A program made the position numbers and the translations under genes. From Eremomyces bilateralis CBS 781.70 (taxonomy: Eukaryota; Ascomycota; Dothideomycetes; Eremomycetales; Eremomycetaceae), in the NCBI RefSeq assembly GCF_010015585.1, contig NW_022985073.1, positions 1,048,923 through 1,112,922 on the forward strand: a DNA stretch of 64,000 nucleotides, in the 5' to 3' direction. Under the pieces are notes generated by a model. That model was given only the letters and a program-made list of their open reading frames with translations. It was not told the DNA's origin and made no database searches. Numbering within the stretch: position 1 is the stretch's first letter; each line of letters begins with the position of its first letter. This document shows positions 11,862-23,264 of the stretch, piece after piece.

Positions 11862-13634
11862 ATGCTATTGTCTCTCAGCGGAAAATCTTTCATTACAGCC
11901 GGACGTACGGGTGGGATTCTCCAGCGACTTTCTCGAAACTTTCCACAACCCCAGCTCCTACATTTCCATACGGCGATCTGCCGCCATCAATCGAATATGG
12001 CAGAAACCGGGCAATCGCAAGCCCGGGTGGTGCCCGTGATCAGCGAGCTCAAAGTCCCCAAGGGGACTCGCGATTGGTTTGGCGCGGACGTCATTCTCCG
12101 TGACCATATCTTGTATGTCCACTGTCCGATAACGGCCACGTCCAGGCATTTGCTGACGAAACCCAAACAGCCAAACAATCAGCGAGGTCTTCAAGCGCCA
12201 CGGTGGGACGGCATTGGACACGCCGGTGTTCGAACTCAGAGAGGTGCTTACTGGAAGTATGTCTTCCTCCGCACTTCGGAAGTGGGGTGGAAGTGCTGAC
12301 ATTGGGAAGAATATGGCGAAGATTCGAAGCTCATATATGACTTGGCCGACCAAGGCGGAGAAGTACGAACAACCGCCCATGAGATCGAGAGACAGGTCTA
12401 ACGAAAAGTCCAGCTCGCAGCGTTGCGGTTTGACCTGACGGTTCCCTTCGCTCGATGGCTCGCCATGAACAACGTCACCCAAATCAAGCGCTACCAGATC
12501 TCCAAGGTCTACCGACGAGATCAGCCTGCCATCGCCCGAGGTCGCATGCGAGAATTCTATCAATGCGACTTCGACATTGCAGGCGAGACCGATCCCATGA
12601 TTCCCGATTCCGAAATCCTGCGGATCATCATCGAGGTGTTCAAGGCGCTGGAGTTGGATGTCACTATCAAACTCAATCACCGAAAAGTCCTCGACGGACT
12701 ATTTGCGGTGGCGGGTGTTCCCGCCGATAAGATCCGGGCAACAAGTTCGGCGGTGGATAAACTGGATAAGATGCCCTGGGTAGAAGTAAAAAAGGAAATG
12801 GTCGAGAGTAAGGGAATTCCGGACGAGGTTGCAGATCGAATTGGCGAATATGTACAACAAAGCGGTCCAATCGCCGATATGCTGGAGCGTCTCCAGGCGG
12901 ACTCGAAGCTGACAAGCAACGACGACGTCAAGGCCGGGTTGAGCGACCTTTCCCTACTGGTGACCTACCTCCAAGCCATGGGTGTCGCAGACAAGATCTC
13001 CTTCGATTTATCGCTTGCCCGGGGTCTCGATTACTACACGGGACTGATATACGAATGCGTGGTGGGGCCCACCGCCGCGACGGAGCCCAACGCATCAGCA
13101 CCGAAATCCAAATCCAAATCCAAATCCAAGAAATCCGACGATCCGTCCAGCCTCGTCGGCAGCATCGGAGCCGGCGGCCGCTACGATAACCTCGTCGGCG
13201 TGTTCGGCAAGCGCACGATCCCCTGCGTCGGTATCTCGTTCGGCGTCGACCGTATCTTCACCATCCTCAAAGCCAAACGCGAGCGCGAAGCCGGGGCCGC
13301 GCCGCGGACGCGCGAGACGGACGTCTACGTGATGGCCTTTGGCGGCAAAGGATTCGACGGACTGCTGGCCGAGCGGATGTCAGTCATCAGCGCGTTGTGG
13401 GATGCCGGCATCAGGGCGGAGTTCAGCCCCAAGGTCAAGCCGCGGCTGCCGCAGCAGTTCAAAGCCGCGGCGGACGTACCTCTCGCCGTGATCCTTGGCC
13501 AGGATGAACTGGCGGCCGGCAAGGTGAAGATTAAGGTCCTCGGTCTGGAGAGTGACCACCCTGAGAAAGAGGGCGTGATGGTGGACCGAGCGGATGTCGC
13601 TGCGGAGGTTCGCAAGCGGTTACCGAAGCCATGA
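11862..13634 (+). CDS. HTS1: Histidyl-tRNA synthetase, probably dual cytosolic and mitochondrial
   Basis: Charges tRNA-His. Exons 11862-12112, 12171-12256, 12310-12362 and 12414-13634 give 536 residues; each intron (58, 53, 51 bases) has a CTGAC or CTAAC branch site. Class II features are clear: VPKGTRDW start, motif 2 ([20 protein letters not shown]), the HisRS signature [17 protein letters not shown], motif 3 ([10 protein letters not shown]), then the anticodon-binding domain. From ATG 11862 the first 45 residues are rich in Arg, Ser and Leu with no acidic residues ([12 protein letters not shown]), like a mitochondrial presequence. From ATG 11997 the protein starts MAETGQSQ and would be cytosolic. 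A Lys-Ser run ([10 protein letters not shown], near residue 360) is inserted before GGRYDNL. Yeast HTS1 makes both forms from one gene; the same is inferred here. Confidence 0.95.
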
Positions 13635-15079
13635 GGACGGTAAATCGGAAAGGAAATGAAAAAGAGAGCCTTCGTCGGTATCTTTGGATGAGGGGTGCAC
13701 GACAACGTGGACGGCGGCTAAACAGGACAACTTCGAGCTATCTGCGGTCCAGTCCAGAGGTGGTTACTGTTGATGATTGCCGCCGTGCTTTATGGGTGCA
13801 ATCTACCTATCGTTCTCGGTCCGTTAGAGAACGGCGAGTACCGATTCACGAGTATACTACACATGTGTTTATGACCGGCAAAGCTAGAAACATGAACATG
13901 GAGGAGTCGATGTTCGCATTAGTCTAGACAAGGACCTGAATAGAACATATTTCAAACCGTCTGTCTGATAACTCTGATGATTGCTGACCACCAAAGCAAG
14001 ATGCAACTGTGCTGCCAGTCCTCGGACAGGGGCTCTCACGATCACACGTACGTATCATCCAGTGCCTGACAGGATGTACGACTAAAGAATATATCCACAG
14101 CCTCGCAAGGTGGGACACGAGACACGATGCCAGACAAAGCTGAAACTCTACGGGTGACAAAGGGTGACAAAGGGAGCCGGATCTGCTCTATCCCTTCGAA
14201 TCCGGAATCCGGAAAATTCGAGTACGGTCGGGTTTCGTTGAGCGTTCCATCAGGTTCCGAAGTTGGAGGAGGCTCACTTTATCCGTTGGTAGGGTACGTA
14301 TCCGTACTGATGATGGATGGTGGATTGTTGATGGATGACTCTAATGCGAGGGAATTCTGGAACAAAAACCGTAGCAACGAGTGGCTGATCATCGCTGTCA
14401 CGTGACTGGTGATCTCAACACAGGAACCGTACCAACCTGAAGAAGAAGAGTTTGGAGATCGATGCTAATCCACCTCCATTTATCTAACAACTGTAACAAG
14501 AGACTCCTTATTATTCGGCATTTCGCTCACTGTGATTGTCACTTCATTCTCATCCACGGCTTGTCCACTGTCCACTGTCACGAGTATTGCGTCAGCTCGT
14601 CCCCCTTAGATTGCTCGGACGTCCGGGTTACTAACACAGCCTCAATTTCTGGGTCGCCCCCTACGACATCGATCTTCACCTCCAATTCAATCCACATCAC
14701 CCTAACCATCGTCAATCCTCCTCGCGCTCCTGTATCCCTATCATCGAATCCAACTTCGCGTAACAACCAAACGTTGCGCTACCTTCGTTTACTTCGACAT
14801 CAACGCCTCTGGTCGGCATTGTTGTGTCGATCCGCCCCTCGTTTCCCCGGATTGCCAACTTGAACCTCCAGACCACCAGACACCAGCTTCTGAGCACTCT
14901 TCATTTCATCATCACGCGACGAGAGTTGCGACCGACCACTTGGCTCACCATCGCTCGCCATCAATCTACCATCGCTTCGAACCGTCAACCTGGAGCAGAG
15001 CCGGGGTTGGCTCGCTCACCTTTACTTCCCTCGGACATCGAATCGCTCTCCTCGAATACCGAATACCTAGTTGCCCATC
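13635..15079. other. Intergenic, about 1.4 kb
   Basis: Holds the HisRS 3' flank and, on the right, a C/T-rich stretch (about 14600-15070) that looks like the promoter and leader of the next gene. No tRNA or convincing coding exon was found. Confidence 0.55.
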
Positions 15080-17389
15080 ATGCATTTCTCGAACGTAATC
15101 CCGTCCTCACTTCTCCTCCTCCTCCCCGCCCTCATTCCCTCGACTTCCGCCGATCGTCTCCTCCAATCCACCGCCTTGTCCGCGTGCATGAAGAACCCCA
15201 AGTTCTCGGCATCGCGATTCAACGTCCTATTTACGCCGGACGACGCCATCGTGCACTTCAACGTCACGGGAAACTCGTTGATTTCAGGAAACGTCACCGC
15301 GGCGTTAGACGTTTTTGCCTATGGCTACAAAGCAGTCTCGACAGACCTAAATCCTTGCGACAGCGAAGACTTGGCCGGACTATGCCCTATGAACACGGGT
15401 CCGATTAATATCAAGAATTCGAACGCTCCATTATCGGAAGATGTCATCAAGCAAGTTCCAGGAATCGCCTATACTGTACCCGACCTTGGTAAGACGCTTT
15501 CGGATACTCTCGTTCGCAGACCCGATTCACTGACTTGATAACTTAGACGGCAAGGTGCGGATCTACATCAACGATTCGAGTACCAATGAACCGCTCGCCT
15601 GCCTCGAAGCAGTGCTGTCGAACGGAAAGACGGTGTACCAGCCAGCGGTCGGTTGGAGCACTGCCGTGATTGCCGGGATCGGCCTCGTTGCTTCTGCAAT
15701 CACCTCTGGACTGGGCCATTCCAACACCGCAGCCCATGTTGCCGCAAATGCGCTCTCCCTCTTCGGATATTTCCAGGCCCAGGCGTTTATCGGCATGTCG
15801 TCGGTCCATCTTCCTCCCATCGTCTCAGCGTGGACGCAGAACTTCCAGTGGAGTATGGGGATCGTTCGTGTCGGCTTCCTTCAGCGACTATGCACCTGGT
15901 ACCAACGAGCCACCGGCGGAACCCCGACCGATCTCTTCACGACCTTGGCGACAACCTCTGTCCAGGTCCAGAAGCGATCGCTGGGTTCCGTCGAACACCT
16001 GGCGAAGCGCGCATTCCATACGCTCGGGAAACGAACGAACAATGAAATGACCAACGCGGAGAATTTGGAGGTCATCACGATTCGTGGCATCGAACGAGTT
16101 GGCTTCAAGGCGAAGATCGACTCGACCAACATCTTCATGACGGGCTACACCTTTTTTATCATCTTCATCATCTTCGTGATCGCGATCGTCGCCATCTTCA
16201 AAGGTGTTGTCGAGGCGCTGGTCAAATCCGGCCGCATGAAGAACGACAAGTTCCAGGACTTCCGCAACGGATGGACCACCGTGTTGAAAGGCATCCTGTT
16301 CCGCTGCGTGCTGATCGGATTCCCTCAGATGGTGGTCCTCTGCTTCTGGGAGCTGACCAAGCGCGACTCCGCCGCCGAAGTGGTCCTCGCCATCTTCACC
16401 ATCATCACGATGCTGATGATTCTCGGCTGGGCCACGTTCAAGGTGTGGCGAATCGCCCAGCGATCCATCTCGATGCACAAGAACCCGGCGTACATTCTCT
16501 ATTCCGATCCTGTCTCGCTCAACAAATGGGGTTTCCTTTACGTTCAGTTCAAGGCCACAGCATACTACTTCATCGCTCCGATCCTCCTTTATCTGCTGAT
16601 CAAGGGACTTTTCATCGCTCTTGTTCAAGGGAGCGGGAAAGCCCAAGCCGTTGCGCTCGTCATTATCGAGGCAGCCCTATTGATTGCGCTCTCGGTCATG
16701 CGCCCATATATGGACAAGAAGACCAATGCCTTCAACATTTCCATCGCCGCCATTAACTTCATCAGCGCTCTGTTCCTTCTAATCTTTTCGAACATCTTTA
16801 ATCAACCCGTAAGTATCCTCCCCTGCATTTCTAACGCTCCTCGCTAACCAGATCCTAGGGCCTTGTCACCGGTGTCATGGGCGTCGTCTTCTTCGTCTTC
16901 AACGCCGTCTTCGCCCTCGTCCTCCTCCTCATGGTTCTCGTCGCCTCTATCTACGCCCTCGTGTCCAAGAACCCCGACACCCGCTACCAGCCCATGCGCG
17001 ACGACCGCGGCTCCTTCATCAAATCCCAAACCAACCTCGCCACCACCGAACTCGACGCCCTCGGCGCCACCGCCCGCGGCGACGGCAAGCACGCGACCCC
17101 CACCCGCCGGAACATCGACGACGACGATGACGAGAGCTTCTCCAGCGGCGCGCGCGGGCAGGTGCACGCGGAGAAGGCGCAGGAGAGCGGCTACTACGGC
17201 GCCGGCTCGGCCCTCTCCCAGGCGCCGAGTACCACTACATACCAGAGCGCCGGTGGCTTCGGCGGCAGCGCGAGCCCCGCCCCCCCGTACAGCAATAGCC
17301 AGTACAGCGGCTACAACTCGCGCGGCCCCGTCAACCGCGGCGCCACCGCGTCGCCGTCGCCATTCCAGCGCGGCGTTGGGTATGATTAA
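15080..17389 (+). CDS. FLC/TRP-like multi-pass membrane protein
   Basis: Member of the fungal flavin-carrier/TRP-like family (yeast FLC1-3), linked to ER or vacuolar calcium and FAD handling and cell-wall integrity. Exons 15080-15488, 15547-16808 and 16859-17389 give 733 residues. The order fits: signal peptide (SSLLLLLPALIPSTSA), a lumenal ML-like domain with paired Cys (CDSEDLAGLCPMN), then many hydrophobic segments in the TRP-like domain (e.g. GYTFFIIFIIFVIAIVAIF; SIAAINFISALFLLIFSNIF). A long Gly/Ser/Ala-rich cytoplasmic tail follows (about the last 150 residues), with acidic DDDDDE and Tyr-rich repeats. The start ATG 15080 precedes the signal peptide directly. Which of the FLC paralogues it matches cannot be told from the sequence alone. 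Confidence 0.85.
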
Positions 17390-18448
17390 AAAGGGAGGAG
17401 TTCTGATGACCACGACACGCGATGATTTGGTTTGCATTTGCCTTCGGTTTCACGGACGAGCATGGGGACAGCGGCCACCGCGCCCGCTCCTCCATCGCCA
17501 CGGCCCGTCGCATCTGCACGGCGGATCCGGAAATTGAAGGGCAGGTTTTTTTTTCTTTCGTTTCGCACGGGCAACCCGAGGTTGTACATAGAGGGTCCAT
17601 TGCATGGTCGTTACGCTCTAATTGTATTGTCGAGGCGGGATCGGCTCGATCGAGAGCAAGGCATCCGTTCTTCGGAGGTTTTGGCGTCAGGGGGATCGAT
17701 CGGTTCATTGGGTTGAATCCATGATTTGAAGGGTGGCGTTTGAGCTCGGATGCGATGCGGCGTCGATTTGCCGATATTGTAGTGTAGCCATAGGATATAA
17801 TTTCCATTGCGCGGATCTACCCTATTGTAATTTCCGCAGCTAACGTTGAGATGATGTTATCATGGGCGGGAATCCCTTCGTTCACTGATGGACGGCTTTA
17901 AGGAAAGCAATCGTGATGAACTGGTTACAACCACACTATTCGGCCGTATTTCGAACTCGCCAAACCTCAGCTGTCCGTCTATCCTTTTCTGCCTCGTAAT
18001 TTCACCCCCCAAATCCGTTTATCTCCGTTGCGTCTAACTCCGCGCTGTTTCACCCTTGCCCTGCCTTGCAGTGTCTCCATGCAGGTACACATTCAGATTT
18101 CAACATTGTCAGTTGTGCGATAATGCGATTCCACTTTCCCGCCCTACGATCCGCCACTCCCCACAGAAGGGGTGAAGTCACCGCCACAGCCTGTTCGTAT
18201 CGACCAATCCTCCATCTTCGCTGATCTTGTCCGATGCTGCATTGGGACGGATCGATGTCGATTGCTGACTCGATAGGGAGGAACTGGACGCGCGGTGGAT
18301 TACGGCCGTAAGTCGAAAGTACGTAAATATAAGAGCTGAGTCACGAAAAGGTCGAGTATGTTTTCTAGTTGTTTTCGATTCAAGTTTACGTCTCTGTATT
18401 TGAAGTCAATCGATTAAAGCCTTCCTTTTAAGCCCACGGTTCGTGAAA
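17390..18448. other. Intergenic, about 1.1 kb
   Basis: 3' flank of the FLC-like gene and promoter of the next gene. It has homopolymer T and C runs but no supported gene or RNA. Confidence 0.55.
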
Positions 18449-19501
18449 ATGGCCGCCCCACACTCCTCCAAGCACGCAGAAGCATATGGCCAACCGACCC
18501 GGAATCAGGCTCCGGGACAATCATCCGATCCTTTCTCATGGGACGATGAGGGGTCGGATATCGAAAACGATTCCGACGCGGAGCGAGCGGCAGATACATC
18601 CAAACCCCCCCAGTATACCCCCCGGGACGGCGAACGCGAGCCGCCTCCCGCGATGAACTACGCCCATCCCTCCGGCGGAGCGACCCGGTCGAAGGCAGAG
18701 GAAGCGGGATTCCCTCCAGCATACGTGCCGGGAACGGGCCCGTCATCGGAGGCGGGCCCATCCACGGTGCCCTCTATCATCACGCCAGGCCAATCCCTCT
18801 TCCACCCCAACAAAGTCTACCTCATCGGGCCCTACACGCTATTCTCCGGGAAGATCAGCATCATCGACATCACCACGCAGACAACGACCCTCACCCCCTC
18901 CGCGGACTTCAGCACCGAGGTGCCCGAGTCCCTCCGCAACGCCGCCAAGCGCACCTGGAAGGACAAAAAGAAGTTCGACAACATCTATACCATCAAGTCC
19001 GACAACTTCTGGCGCACGCGCTTCGACGCGTACGCCGCGTCCCCGGCCGGCGCCCGCGTCCCCCTCTGCGCCATCCACCACCCCGCCTACTCCTTCGCCG
19101 ACGTCTCCTTCTCCTTCCCCGGGACGCCGACGAAGCCGCAGCGCTCGCTCCAGCTCACTCTCCCGACGCGCATGGACAATGGCGACGGTAGTGGACGGAA
19201 GAGCCGCAACGTGGTGTACCGCAAGCGCGAGTTCGTGCACGAGGGGTCGCTGTACAAGTGGGAATTCGACTGGAAGCGGGGGTCGAACAAGTTCACGCTG
19301 TGGCGGCGGGTCGGGGAGGGGGAGAAGATCGTGGCGCGGTTCGCGCAGGATTGGGGTTCGATCTACGGGACGAGCGTGTTGGTGGTGGACGACGCGTGGG
19401 TGGATCCGCTGGTGGCGAACTTGACGGCCGTGGCGGTGTGTCGGCAGGTGAAACAGCGGAGGGCGGAGCGGAAGAGGCACCCAGCTATGGGTGGGGAGTG
19501 A
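18449..19501 (+). CDS. Uncharacterised protein, possible tubby/LURP-like fold
   Basis: Single exon, 350 residues; ATG 18449 sits in a good context (AAAATGGCC). The first 110 residues are disordered and Ser/Pro/Asp-rich with a PPAY motif (FPPAYVPGTG), a potential WW-domain ligand. From about residue 120 the sequence alternates hydrophobic strands (NKVYLIGPYTLFSGKISIID, SLYKWEFDWKRGSNKFTLWR, VARFAQDWGSIYGTSVLVVD), in the manner of a beta-barrel such as the tubby C-terminal or LURP-one fold. That fold is my guess from strand pattern, not a motif match. It ends in a basic tail (KQRRAERKRHPAMGGE). No signal peptide or clear transmembrane helix. Function unknown. Confidence 0.75.
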   Translation: MAAPHSSKHAEAYGQPTRNQAPGQSSDPFSWDDEGSDIENDSDAERAADTSKPPQYTPRDGEREPPPAMNYAHPSGGATRSKAEEAGFPPAYVPGTGPSSEAGPSTVPSIITPGQSLFHPNKVYLIGPYTLFSGKISIIDITTQTTTLTPSADFSTEVPESLRNAAKRTWKDKKKFDNIYTIKSDNFWRTRFDAYAASPAGARVPLCAIHHPAYSFADVSFSFPGTPTKPQRSLQLTLPTRMDNGDGSGRKSRNVVYRKREFVHEGSLYKWEFDWKRGSNKFTLWRRVGEGEKIVARFAQDWGSIYGTSVLVVDDAWVDPLVANLTAVAVCRQVKQRRAERKRHPAMGGE

Positions 19502-19913
19502 TGCTCGATATGCGGGGGACACTGCGTCCGTAGGTCTCCTGTGATATCCAACGTGGGGTTGTCGCGAGATAGGAGGTGTTTCGGTCTATTGGAAGAATAT
19601 ACGAAGATCTAGCGAGTAAGGAATGGACATGGATTGGTGTAAGAGGACTTTGATTGCCGGTGATCTATCATAGAAGGATGAATACAGTATGTATAAATGA
19701 AGTTATGCACCAGCAATGCTCTCCGCCGATAGTGTAATATCCAAAGAACACCGTAGATTTGAAAGTTCATGCGACCCGAAATTGCAAATGACGAAGACTC
19801 GCTCAAAATACTCATCATCTTCAATACCATATTGTTCACTGGTCGTCCAATGCTATGCACTGAAACCTCAAACCCAGTTCAAAGGATCTTGCGCCGGAAC
19901 GCCGGTCCGCTCA
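19502..19913. other. Intergenic between convergent genes
   Basis: 3' flanks of two genes that face each other. Nothing else is seen. Confidence 0.6.
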
Positions 19914-20558
19914 TCATCTCCGTCCATCCCTCGCCATGTTCGATCTCCACGTCTGAGGATTCCGGTCCCCATTCTTGGTCTCCTTCGCCGGCTTATTCAT
20001 CTCTATCGGTTTGACGTTCGCCACCGGTTTTGACTTCTCGGGTCGAAACGACTCCTTGTAGCCCTTCTCAACGTCTCGGTCGCGCGGCGGCGACGCTAAT
20101 CGGGTGGCCGTACGGTTCGACTTCCGCTTCGCCGAGATGCCGCCGGTCAGGCGTCGCGAGACGCGGCGGATGCTGCTGCGGACGTCCCAGGAGCGTTTCT
20201 TGGCCATGTACCAGAGGAACCACATGACGCCTAGAAACAGGAGTCAGTTGGACGTATTGGGACGGTTTACATTATTTGTTGAGGAGCACTCACCGATGCC
20301 AATCACCGCCACGGCAATGCCTACCGCGATCCCAATGATCCCGCCTGTGCTGATATGGATTCCACCACTGTCCGGACCCGCCGCACCGGCAACTCCTGGG
20401 TCCGTCGACGTTCCCAGACCGCCCTCGGAGACGGTCCCAGGGTTGATCTTGGCTGGAGCTTCGGTGGGGGAGACTGTTGTAGATGTGGCATCGGCCGCTT
20501 GAGCCAGCACAGCAGGCAAGAAGGCCACAGCCGCAACGGCGGCGAAAAAGTTCCTCAT
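19914..20558 (-). CDS. Small type I membrane protein with basic tail
   Basis: Two exons, 20558-20294 and 20230-19914, joined across a 63-base intron (GTGAGT...CTAG), give 193 residues. ATG 20558 was chosen because it starts a clear signal peptide (MRNFFAAVAAVAFLPAVLAQ); an in-frame ATG further upstream would bury it. A Thr/Pro/Ala/Gly-rich extracellular stretch of about 55 residues follows, then one transmembrane helix (GGIIGIAVGIAVAVIGIGV) continuing into MWFLWY across the intron, and a 90-residue Arg/Lys-rich cytoplasmic tail (KKRSWDVRSSIRRVSRRLTG). The layout recalls fungal Mid2-like or mucin-like wall sensors, but there is no WSC domain or long Ser/Thr region, so the role is open. Confidence 0.8.
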
Positions 20559-21931
20559 GCTGTCCAGCACCACGGATCTAGTGCAACGCACAGCGCTATT
20601 GTCTCTCAACCGGGGGAGAAGACAGAAAACACTAATATGATAGGGACGGAAAGTGACTTGAATTGCAACAGGAAAAGCAGATCACAAACCTCCAAACTTA
20701 CCCGCTTGCTGGGCCATCTCGTCTATAAGAGGACGTGGCAGCCGCTCCTCTCGTGCATTGCTAGGCATATTTCGTCTGGCTCCTGATCAATGGCGCAGAA
20801 TGGGCGTTTACCAAATCACCAGGTGTTTCGAGCTGATCAGGCGTCTCTGTTCCTCGATTGGTGTACGGATTGCATGTCGGTCAGGGTCAGGGCGGTTAGA
20901 GACTTGGAGTGGATGGAGGAGGTGATGAAAGTGCAGGAACTAGATGCTGATTGGCTAGAGCCGGGGTTTGGCGTTTGTTGGCGAGGAGCCATATTTAGAT
21001 TCTTAGCGGCTGGGGAAGTCCACTCCGCAACACCATCTATGTTCAATTCATCATTCATCTCATCTTAGACAATGGCAACTAGCATAAAGGCTTTATGCTA
21101 CGTACTCATATGACTGTAAAAAAATTGCCTATTCATAGGGTCCTCTAGGTACGGTGAGAGATGCCATTCCGAACCGGGTTGCTGCCTCTCCGCGGCACAC
21201 TACACGTCCTTCATCCTATTTATATTCAGACCTCAAATGGTTGATTCCCTATCCATCATGACTCTGTGTTCAGATACTAGTCTGAAGCACGTAGTTTAGC
21301 ATGATTGATCTCACAATTCATCTTGTTAGGCTAATCTTGATACCGATTTCACAAAACACTGAGAAAGAGCAGCGGACGTCCTTACGGTATGCTTGACAAC
21401 CGATCCAGGACCTGAGGCTCTCTACGCGCAAGAATATGGGCATTACCTCAATGCGTTCTTTATTCAAAATCGCATTAGCTGTCACGTCTTCCCAATTTCC
21501 ATCCTTGTCTCGTTCAAGCACAACGCTTGAATGCTAGCAGTGGTATGTCGGCTGAATTTCACGAATTGCGAGTGGAACATGCTAGGACATCCGAATGTCG
21601 CGGACCCCGTACGTGTTCCTTCTATAAGTGAGATGGTCGCGTATGTGCCTACTATATCTATACTAGTAGTAGCATCATCTTTTCAGGAAATCTAGGTGTA
21701 TGGGGCACTCGCGATCCTTCATACTAGTATGCAGCAGCTGCGTTACCTCCCAACCCTTTGCTATGTCGATACACTTCTGTTGCGGCCGAATTTCCTCTTA
21801 TCACATCCGATTCCTCTTTGATCAACTAACCTATTCCTATGATACCTTCGCTCTCGTTGCCCTAAGTTCAGAAAATTTGCAAGATGCACCAGCCTATCCT
21901 TAGAGAATCATTCTACATCATCTATCTCATC
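20559..21931. other. Intergenic, about 1.4 kb
   Basis: Divergent gap between the type I membrane protein and the secreted-protein gene, so it should hold both promoters. A 92-codon frame at 20790-21068 was not accepted as a gene. No repeats or RNA genes are seen. Confidence 0.5.
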
Positions 21932-22469
21932 ATGCTTGTCTTCCGATCTATGCTCCTTGGACTTTCACTGTTTACCCTTGCGCCGACCGTCGTGAAGGGG
22001 GGACGGGGTGTATAACTTCACCCCGTAAGTATAATATATCATTGTAATTGTACCATTCCTCTATCCCGGCTATTGATGCATTTGAACAGGTTTATGTGTG
22101 TAAAAATGATAACTACAATCCACCTTGCCGTCATTTCACCCACGAATGGAGCTTCTGTCATAACAAAGAGACCGTAACAGGCTGGTACGAGAATCACTGG
22201 TCGCAGGCAATGAATGGGCTGTGCTGAGTTGATCTACGCTCGAGGAAATTTCGGCTTTCCGGCCAGCCGAAAACTCCACTTGCGTGGTATATGAGTAAGT
22301 TTATGGGTCCCATCAATCGGAAATCCCGATGCTGAACTCCGCCAGCAACGAGTGCTGTCGAGTCGGTGGTGAAGACAGCCACCGATTCACATCCCCTGGC
22401 GAAAGTGACCTTAGGAAGATTGGATGGAACGATCGGATCACCGGCTTCGACTGCTCGACTACGGTTTAA
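21932..22469 (+). CDS. Small secreted cysteine-rich protein, four exons
   Basis: Exons 21932-22009, 22090-22173, 22245-22294 and 22346-22469 join to 111 residues. A signal peptide (MLLGLSLFTLAPTVVKG) leads a mature part with seven Cys, including VYVCKNDNYNPPCRHFTHEW, STCVVYDNECCRVGG and the C-terminal GWNDRITGFDC. Aromatic residues, even Cys spacing and the closing WNDR motif resemble small beta-sandwich secreted proteins of fungi (beta/gamma-crystallin-like or effector-like), an assignment by pattern only. The last intron (22295-22345) is strong: GTAAGT donor, CTGAAC branch, CCAG acceptor. The first is less certain: the best donor, GTAAGT at 22025, leaves an in-frame TAA at 22013-22015 in exon 1, whereas GTATAA at 22010 avoids it. 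The second intron's acceptor (22244) was chosen for frame. Confidence 0.6.
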
Positions 22470-23264
22470 CAAAACCCCTTTCGGCTCCGAAGACGATCGG
22501 CCCTTGGATCGCAACGGAAATAGACTCCCTGAGAACGGTTTGGAAACAGCATCTGAAATTGTGCAGTCGGCTGGAGCAGTGCTCTCAATGATCGTCTGAT
22601 CGGTTCGGTCTTTATCTGATCGAGATACCTGAATTCCTCCTATGTCTTTATAGCCCCAGAAATCCCCTTACACCCTTCATAGAAAGACTTACGTGGGCAT
22701 TTCTAGCAGTGGGACCCTGAAGAACCTATAATCCTGTAGCAATCAAGACAATTCATTCCGGAGTTGGCAATGCTTTGTGGGGTGACTCTATAACGGTCGT
22801 ATATCCGGCTATATGGTCCGATTTGCCATTGCATGAGCACTGGAAATCCCCCTGCTGCACGGGTCTGCCGAGAAGTTACCAAATAGATCAGTTCCTGCTG
22901 GTTTGTCTTGCAATATCCTGTATATGTCCCTTGAATCTTTGTTCAAGGTCTGTTGAACAGATAAGATCAGAAAGCATGGGAACGGCCGGGAAACGGCGCC
23001 ATTAATCGAGGTCACTGGCCCATTCATGGACTTCTTCCGTGTCGAACCAAACGGCGAGATAGAGACGATGTGGTTGATGAGCATCAGTAACAAATGAGGT
23101 GCAGCTACACTACCCCTGACTTTGATGGTTTTGTAAGTCAATAACCTGCCAGCGGATGTTCGTGCCAGCCGTGAAGTGTGAGCTATCGAGAGCAATTGAG
23201 ATTGAGATTGCGATTGACCACATTTGATATCAAAATTTGAAAGGTATCCTTAAAAATCCCACCT
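22470..23264. other. Intergenic, about 0.8 kb
   Basis: 3' flanks of two convergent genes. No supported feature. Confidence 0.5.

Noticed and set aside
14185-14210. A TTCGAATCC phrase resembling a tRNA B box
   Set aside because: The flanking bases do not form a T arm and no A box or acceptor stem fits at the right distance.
20790-21068. A 92-codon plus-strand frame starting in a good ATG context
   Set aside because: No domain, signal peptide or splice partner; it lies in a promoter gap and could be chance.
22174-22227. Ending the secreted protein at TGA 22225-22227 without further splicing
   Set aside because: The downstream exons give a much more coherent Cys-rich C-terminus with a strong final intron, so the longer model is preferred.
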